Below, piece after piece: positions 57,988 through 64,000 of a stretch of DNA of 64,000 nucleotides. The DNA lies in contig JAUJYN010000015.1 of assembly GCA_030737835.1 (NCBI GenBank), forward strand, positions 678,861 to 742,860. The letters are read 5' to 3'. The notes beneath the pieces were generated by a model. That model was not told where the DNA came from. It did not search any database and was given only the letters and a program-made list of their open reading frames with translations. The position numbers and the translations under genes are program-made. The stretch comes from Acorus gramineus (lineage: Eukaryota; Streptophyta; Magnoliopsida; Acorales; Acoraceae). Position 1 is the stretch's first letter. The number at the start of each line of letters is the position of its first letter.

Positions 57988-58875
57988 AGAGAAGGAGATG
58001 GTGCAAGTGCAAGAGGAAACTTGTGTAGGTTTTGTTGTTGTTGTTGATCTCCTCTCTCTCAAGCACCCTCTCATATCTTGTTCTCCCCCCCTGATTTTCA
58101 GCCAAGAAGGAGGCTGAAGAGGTAGTGGTGGTGGTGGTGGTGGTTGAGGTGGTCGTGGGCGCGTCGAGAGCCCCGCATCTCCCCCTTTCCTTTTCCCTCT
58201 TTTGGTAAGTCCTCTTCCCCTTCTTTTTTATTTTTAGGGCTGTTTGGATGCTTAGGGTGTTCATGCATGCTATGCATAGGGGTTAGAGTGTGTGTGAGGG
58301 GTTGGAGAGGGTTAAAAAGAGGTTGGGAGAGGCTGGGCGCCTGTTGGGGGTAGTCCGCGCCGGTGCGCGAGCAGGCGCGCGCGCAGGCGGGCGCGTGTGC
58401 GCGGAGTGGGCGCGAGCGGGGGTGCGCGCGAGTGCACGTGGGCGCGCGCGAGCTTCCGCGCGCACGGGGCAGTGCGCCTGGGCATGCGCCTGGGCGCGGG
58501 GCTGGGGGCCAGTGCGCGCGCGCGCATGCGTGCGCGTGCTAGGGCATGCGCGGGGTTCCGCACGGGCGCGTGGGCTAGACGTGCAGTGCGCGCTCGCGGC
58601 AGCGTGTCTGGGAGCGCGGGCAGGCGCGCGACAGTGCGCCGAGGGTGCTGGGGCGCGTGCGTGCGTGCGTATGCGTGCGTGCGCGTGCGGGGGGGCATGC
58701 GTGTGGCTGCCCGAGGGTTCGGGTAGGTGTCGGGGCACTCGGACTCGCGTGCGTACGTGCATGCTCGCATGCGTGCGAGTCCGTATGCATGCTTGTCCGA
58801 GTATTTTGTATTTCTAATGATTTCTATGTGTAAATTGTGTTGTTACTCACCAAATTGGATGCCCCTACCTTGCAG

Positions 58876-58914
58876 ATCTCGTCGGATGGGATGCGCGAGG
58901 TCCCGGGTCGTATG
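58876..58914 (+). other. Microexon-like segment (39 nt) in solo LTR A2
   Basis: Acceptor CTTGCAG, segment starting ATCTCGTCGG, donor GTGAGTGG. Confidence 0.5.
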
Positions 58915-59607
58915 GTGAGTGGTTCGATTCCAATCCCCCCCCCCCCCTCTCTAGGGATGCGCTCGACCCGCATAGACGCGCGTCGCGCATCGATGGGGCC
59001 CCCTAGCTATAATATGTAGATACCATGTTAATGCATGTTTGCTATGATATGACCATGCCTTGTTAGACATTATATGCTAGGGATGTACACCCATGATTCA
59101 TGCATAGAGGCCCATACATGCCTAGACACCATGTCCCATGCTTGAAAAGCCTTGATCTTTGCATGTTTCCCATTTAGTTTAATTTATTTAAATCCAATGA
59201 GATTATATTGGTATAAGCATGCCTTAGAGAATATTATAACCTTGTTGTTATAATATATGTTTCCCCGCATCTTAGTTATGCGCCCTGGAGGAATTCTTGA
59301 GAATTCATGACATTAGTAGTGTTAGAAATCATTGTCGATGGATCCAAGAGGATCGTATCCGCGTGAGTAGGCTGTTTTCTCCCCTTCGTTGGATCCGAGT
59401 AGGGACTCCCCGGCGTTGGAAAGCTGTCCTGACAGAGGGCTCCCATCTGTAGGTACCTCCGATGCGTCGGAGGGTGCTGATCGTGGGAGTATACCAGGTA
59501 GAGGCTACGGAGTGAGGGAGAGGCTACTGGTGGACCAAGGGTGGAGAGCAGTCTAGTCTGTCCCAAAAGGCCCATGTCACCCCTTAAAGGGTGAGGGTGA
59601 GGGTGAG

Positions 59608-59632
59608 GTGGGTCGGCGATGTTACGACCCAC
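59608..59632. other. Hairpin H2 in solo LTR A2
   Basis: GTGGGTCG / CGACCCAC, 9-base loop GCGATGTTA. Confidence 0.8.
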
Positions 59633-60875
59633 TAGCTTGTACAGTTACTCCCGTTTAGGGACTTTAATTATTTTAAGGTTAATATGAGTGTGTTGCATAG
59701 ATTGTTGTTATGCCTGTGTTTTGATATCTCGATAAGTGATTATCGAGAGTAGTTGTTTTTCATTGGGTTCGCTTTGCGAACATGGGATCGTTCTCCCCTT
59801 CGTTGGATCCGATGTAGGAACTTCTCGGGATTACAGCTGTCCTGACAGAGGGCTCCCATCTGTAGGTACTACCGATGCATTCGGGAACGTAGTGACCATG
59901 GGAGTACACCAGGTAGAGGCTACCCGGGGAATGGGCTACTGGTGGACCAAGGGTGTAGAGCGGTGAGTTGAAGAGGCCGGGTTGTAGCTGTCCTGACAGA
60001 GGGCTCCCATCCGTAGGTACCACCGATGCATTCGGGAGCGTACTGATCGTGGGAGTATACCAGGTAGAGGCTACCCGGGAGAGGGTTAACGAATGATATT
60101 GGTGAGGGTGAGGATGCGGCGAAGACACATCGCCGCGTGACCCATTCGTTGTTCGACCGTTCCCATAGTTGTTGGGTCCGGTCTCGTAATCGATGTTCAA
60201 GGACATCGTTGGGTCAGTTATCCTGATGTAGATGATCCAGTAGTGTTGTGTAGACCAGTAATCCCGGGTCTCCTCGACCAACAATATGGTCTCTCCCCAA
60301 AAGTCCCAAGATTCTCCCTCCGGGAGTGAGGGTGAGGGTGAGGTTGGTCGCGCTACCGCATGACCCTGTTATCCATGGGTTTCCACCCATGATTTCCTTG
60401 AAAGGAAAGAGTATATGTATTGAACTGTAGTATGGTGATTGGTTTCCAGCCACTCACTGAGCTTGTAGCTCACCCCTCGCATACTGTTTCTTTTCATGGG
60501 CAGTGTTGGGCGTGGGGTTGGAGCTTTCCTGTAGCGTGGTCTTATGGGCGTGGAGCGTTCTTTCGGCGGATGGCGAGTGCGAGGCTGTCAGCAGTCCTAG
60601 AGTCAATGTATGTATTGTAATTCGTGCATGTGGCACAAGTTGTATTTTCTTTGGTCTAGACTTGGCTCTCATAGGACAATGATTGTGTATTCGAGTCTGT
60701 AATAATGTTTTTGATTTACAGACATTGTTTATATATTATGCTTCCGCTTTTCAGTCAGTTATCATTATCTTGCTTTGCCACCTTGTGTATTGTTGTTGGA
60801 GTCTTTATTAACCTCAGGTATTGATAGCTGATATTTATTATTGCCACGTCTCGGGGATGGCCGCCCTGGGGCATG

Positions 60876-61160
60876 CTATCTCTGCCATATGGGCGCACCA
60901 ACAAGCATAGCATCTGGGAGCACCTCACAGGGCTCTGGCCTCAACCGGGCAGCTACAACGCACAATGATATATCGAAGCAACTCCAGATGCCACTATGGA
61001 ACCCAGTCCACAAGCAATCGCCCACCAAGCTGCAATAGGATGCACCCAATCCCGATCGTACGCATCACCACTCGCTACAACACCTTCCAAGTGAGAGGAA
61101 AAATCCATCATCAATTTGATGCTTCAAAGGTATTCCTTGACTGGGAAAAGAACCTTGGCA
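60876..61160 (-). pseudogene. gag core remnant of NA-5, part 2
   Basis: Continues the gag region after A2, matching 6700-6930 of NA-1 in reverse, including the Ala/Trp-rich capsid segment. Confidence 0.75.
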
Positions 61161-61162
61161 GG

Positions 61163-61270
61163 GCACCATGAGGTCCCGATATAGGATATCCCGACAACCA
61201 AACAAGGAACACGGAGTACCCTAGCCCGGGTCTCAACGCTGACCCTGCAAGGCCCCTTATCCTGAGTAGG
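61163..61270 (-). repeat. Segment shared with family-B LTRs, inside NA-5
   Basis: Counterpart of 6522-6658 and 24789-24924, in the same position relative to gag. Confidence 0.75.
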
Positions 61271-61349
61271 AAGACTGGAAGAAGACATCACCCCTTAATG
61301 AGCAATACTCCACATCCTCAACACTTGAAACTGGCGTCGCACGCGAACT

Positions 61350-61584
61350 CCATGGTTACCAGCGATACTGATGCACAGGAAAGAGGCTCCATTATCGAGG
61401 CGCAATCCATACCTTAGAAATTGCGACCAATTCATCACTATCACACTACTAGGCTAGAATCTCCTACCCAAGCCTTAATCCCACAACAAGAGATCCAACA
61501 ACTGACCCTAACCAGTCGACCCAGTCGACAACTTAAGGGTGGGTCCAGGGGGTCACGTCCACGTCAACGGATGCGAGGAGGCAT
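61350..61584 (-). pseudogene. gag 5' remnant of NA-5
   Basis: ATG at 61584-61582 opens MPPRIR and stops at codon 7 (61566-61564), exactly as in NA-1 and NA-4. Confidence 0.82.
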
Positions 61585-61681
61585 GTCAGCAACCTAAGAT
61601 AACTTCTAAAACAAGAGTACTTGGATGACAATCCTATGACTCATCATCTATACGACTAGACTTAGGCTCTGACAGGACCAG

Positions 61682-61693
61682 GCTCTGATACCA
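61682..61693 (-). other. Primer-binding site of NA-5
   Basis: Minus strand TGGTATCAGAGC, 5 bases after the LTR end at 61699. Confidence 0.92.
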
Positions 61694-61698
61694 ACTTT

Positions 61699-64000
61699 TG
61701 TCACGCCCCAGGGCGGCCATCCCCGAGACGTGGCAATAATAAATATCAGCTATCAATACCTGAGGTCAATAAAGACTCCAACAACAATACACAAGGTGGC
61801 AAAGCAAGATAATGATAACTGACTGAAAAGCGGAAGCATAATATATAAACAATGTCTGTAAATCAAAAACATTATTACAGACTCGAATACACAATCACTG
61901 TCCTGTGAGAGCCAAGTCTAGACCAAAGAAAATACAACCTGTGCCACATGCACGATTTACAATACATACAATGACTCTAGGACTGTTGACAGCCTCGCAC
62001 TCGCCATCCGCCGGAAGAACGCTCCACGCCCATAAGACCACGCCACAGGAAAGCTCCAACTCCACGCCCAACACTGCCCCTGAAAAGAAATAGTATGCGA
62101 GGGGTGAGCTACAAGCTCAGTGAGTGGCTGGAAACCAATCACCATACTACAGTTCAATACATATACACTTTCCTTTCAAGGAAAACATGGGTGGAAACCC
62201 ATGGATAATAGGGTCACGTGGAGCGCGACCAACCTCACCCTCACCCTCACTCCCGGAGGGAGACTCTTGGGACTTTTAGGGAGAGACCATACCGTTGGTC
62301 GAGGAGACCCGGAATTACTGGTCTACACAACACTACTTGATCATCTACATCAGGATAACTTACCCAACGATGTCCTTGAACATTGATTACGAGACCGGAC
62401 CCAACAACTATGGGAACAGTCGAACAGTGAATGGGTCACACGGCGATGTGTCTTCGCCTCATCCTCACCCTCACCAATATCGTTCGTTAACCCTCTCCCG
62501 GGTCGCCTCTACCTGGTATACTCCCACGATCAGTAGTCTCCTGAATGCATCGGTGGTACCAACGGATGGGAGCCACCTGTCAGGACAGCTACAACCCGGC
62601 CTCTTCAACTCACCGCTCTACACCCTTGGTCGACCGGTAGCCCATTCCCCGGGTAGCCTCTACCTGGTATACTCCTATGGTCAGTACGTTCCCGAATGCA
62701 TCAGTAGTACCTACAGATGGGAGCCCTCTGTCAGGACAGCTGTAATCCCGAGAAGTTCCTACATCGGATCCAACGAAGGGGAGAACGATCCCATGTTCGC
62801 AAAGCGAACCCAATGAAAGACAACTACTCTCGATAATCACTTATCAAGATATCAAAACACAGGCATAACAACAATCTATGCAACACACTCATATTAACCT
62901 TAAAATAATTAAAGTACCTAAACGGGAGTAACTGTACAATCTAGTGGGTCGTAACATCGCCGACCCACCTCACCCTCACCCTCACCCTTTAAGGGGTGAC
63001 ATGGGCCTTTTGGGACAGACTAGATTGCTCTCCACCCTTTAAGGGGTGACATGGGCCTTTTGGGACGCACTGCAAGTCCAGCCCACGCGCCCTCGCGCGC
63101 ACTGCGCGCCTGTGTAGAACCCCGTGCATGCCCCAGCACGCGTGCGCTGCCCCAGCACGCGCACGCACGCGCGCGCGCGCACTGGCCCCCAGCCCCGCGC
63201 CCAGGCGCATTGCCCCACCCGCGCGCACTCGCGCACACGCCTCGCGTGCACCCCCGCTCGCGCCAGCGCCTGCGCGCGCCTGCCCGCGCACGCGCGTAGA
63301 CAACTCCCAACGCGCGCCCAGCCAACCCTATCCTTCTTTTAACCCTCCTCAACCCCTCACACACACCCTACCTCCTATGCATAGCATGCATGACCTCCCC
63401 AACCATCCCAACAGCCCTAAAAATCAAAAGAAGGGGAAGGGGACTTACCAAAAGAGGGAAAGGGAAAGGGGGAGATGCGGGGCTCTCGACGCGCCCACGG
63501 CCACCTCTACCACCACCACCACCACCACCACCTCTTCAGCCTCTCCTCAGCCTCCTTCTTGGCTGAAAATCAGGGGGGGAAGGATCATGAAAAGGGAGCT
63601 TGAGAGAGGAGGATCAACAACACCACACATGCACAAACCTAGTCATGCACTTGCACCATCTCCTTCTCCATCTCATTGAGGAGTTAAAACAAACACTTGG
63701 GGGGGCTTGAGAGAGAGGAAGAGAGAGCTTTGAATCCCACGTTGACGTGGGGAGTGGAAGGGAGAGAGAGAGATATATATATTTATTTGGCACATAAATA
63801 TCTAAAGAAGGATCAAATGACTAAGTCGTCCTTGATCAGAAATTCTGTACATGCTTCACTAGAACAGCCATAACTTCCTCAATATAGCTCTGCATTGCAC
63901 AATTCAAAGTCCGTTGGAAAGCCAAGAAGATTATCTACAACTTTCATGTTTATGCCAAGATCAAATAATCTCTCCAGCTATTCCAAAATTAGAGCTAAAC
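61699..64000 (-). repeat. 5' LTR of NA-5, truncated by the window end
   Basis: Colinear with the 3' LTR but with a deletion at about 63065. There, sequence just after hairpin H2 (62944-62968) and a duplicated TTTAAGGGGTGACATGGGCC joins directly to the GC-rich block, removing the microexon region. By comparison with 55120-55415, roughly 300 more bases should lie outside the window. Confidence 0.9.

Larger units (their letters stand above)
57338..60875 (+). mobile_element. Solo LTR A2 (family A)
   Basis: About 3.54 kb, starting TGTTGTGCCTG. Its last bases are damaged: GGGGCATG is followed directly by CTATCTC of the host, so the terminal ACA and part of the target duplication (CGCTA on the left) are lost. 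Module: acceptor TTTTCAG ending 58101, exon 2 of 103 nt, donor GTAAGT at 58205, microexon 58876-58914. The last acceptor is mutated to TTTTCAT. Confidence 0.88.
48825..64000 (-). mobile_element. NA-5: internally deleted element (family A), runs off the window
   Basis: The 3' LTR is at 48825-55415 (interrupted by B4), the interior at 55416-61698 (interrupted by A2), and the 5' LTR from 61699 to beyond the window end. It has the same deleted plan as NA-1: gag stop at codon 7, B-LTR-like segment, gag core, RT fused to integrase. PBS and PPT are intact. Confidence 0.92.

Overview
This window looks like repeat-filled intergenic DNA from a large-genome flowering plant. I see no host gene, rRNA, tRNA or prokaryotic signal. 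Almost every base belongs to long-LTR Ty3/gypsy retrotransposons of the chromovirus type (Tekay/Del-like). The evidence is LTRs of about 2.9-3.8 kb starting TG and ending CA, a primer-binding site TGGTATCAGAGC matching initiator tRNA-Met, purine tracts before the 3' LTRs, and a protease-RT-RNase H-integrase-chromodomain order in the best copy. The species cannot be named from this sequence.

Layout. 1-2493: broken pieces of an old LTR family (called D here) in both orientations. 2494-15867 (+): element NA-1, with perfect 5-bp target duplications (CGTCT), an eroded and internally deleted gag-pol, and a solo LTR of family B at 9363-13005 in its 3' LTR. 15873-16223: more D pieces. 16224-45196 (-): interior of element NA-3, split by NA-4 (17873-41772, +, duplication CCTGG) and by solo LTR B3 (42024-45015). 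NA-4 carries solo LTR B2 (18587-21484) in its 5' LTR and the best-preserved element, B-AUT (30341-41266, -), in its 3' LTR. 45197-48824: D LTR pieces facing each other. 48825 to the window end (-): element NA-5, hosting solo LTR B4 (50393-53437) and solo LTR A2 (57338-about 60875). Nesting is three levels deep, and family-B copies consistently sit inside A/C/D elements, so B is the younger wave.

How the parts relate. B-AUT has recognisable gag, protease, RT, RNase H, integrase and chromodomain, interrupted by three apparent frameshifts. NA-1, NA-3, NA-4 and NA-5 share the same internal deletion junctions, and subsets of them share the same stop codons. They therefore look like copies of an already defective element moved in trans by an autonomous relative.

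Most unusual signal. The LTRs contain a conserved splice-signal architecture. In family B it is a 91-92 nt intron (three copies), an exon of about 103-113 nt, a GC-rich intron, a 36-nt microexon (six of six copies) and a last exon in which 53 nt precede one common stop codon. In five of the six B LTRs the in-silico spliced frame stays open through exons 2, 3 and 4 to that stop. Families A and C have a homologous module with 39- and 37-nt microexons. Two perfect hairpins are also conserved across LTR families.
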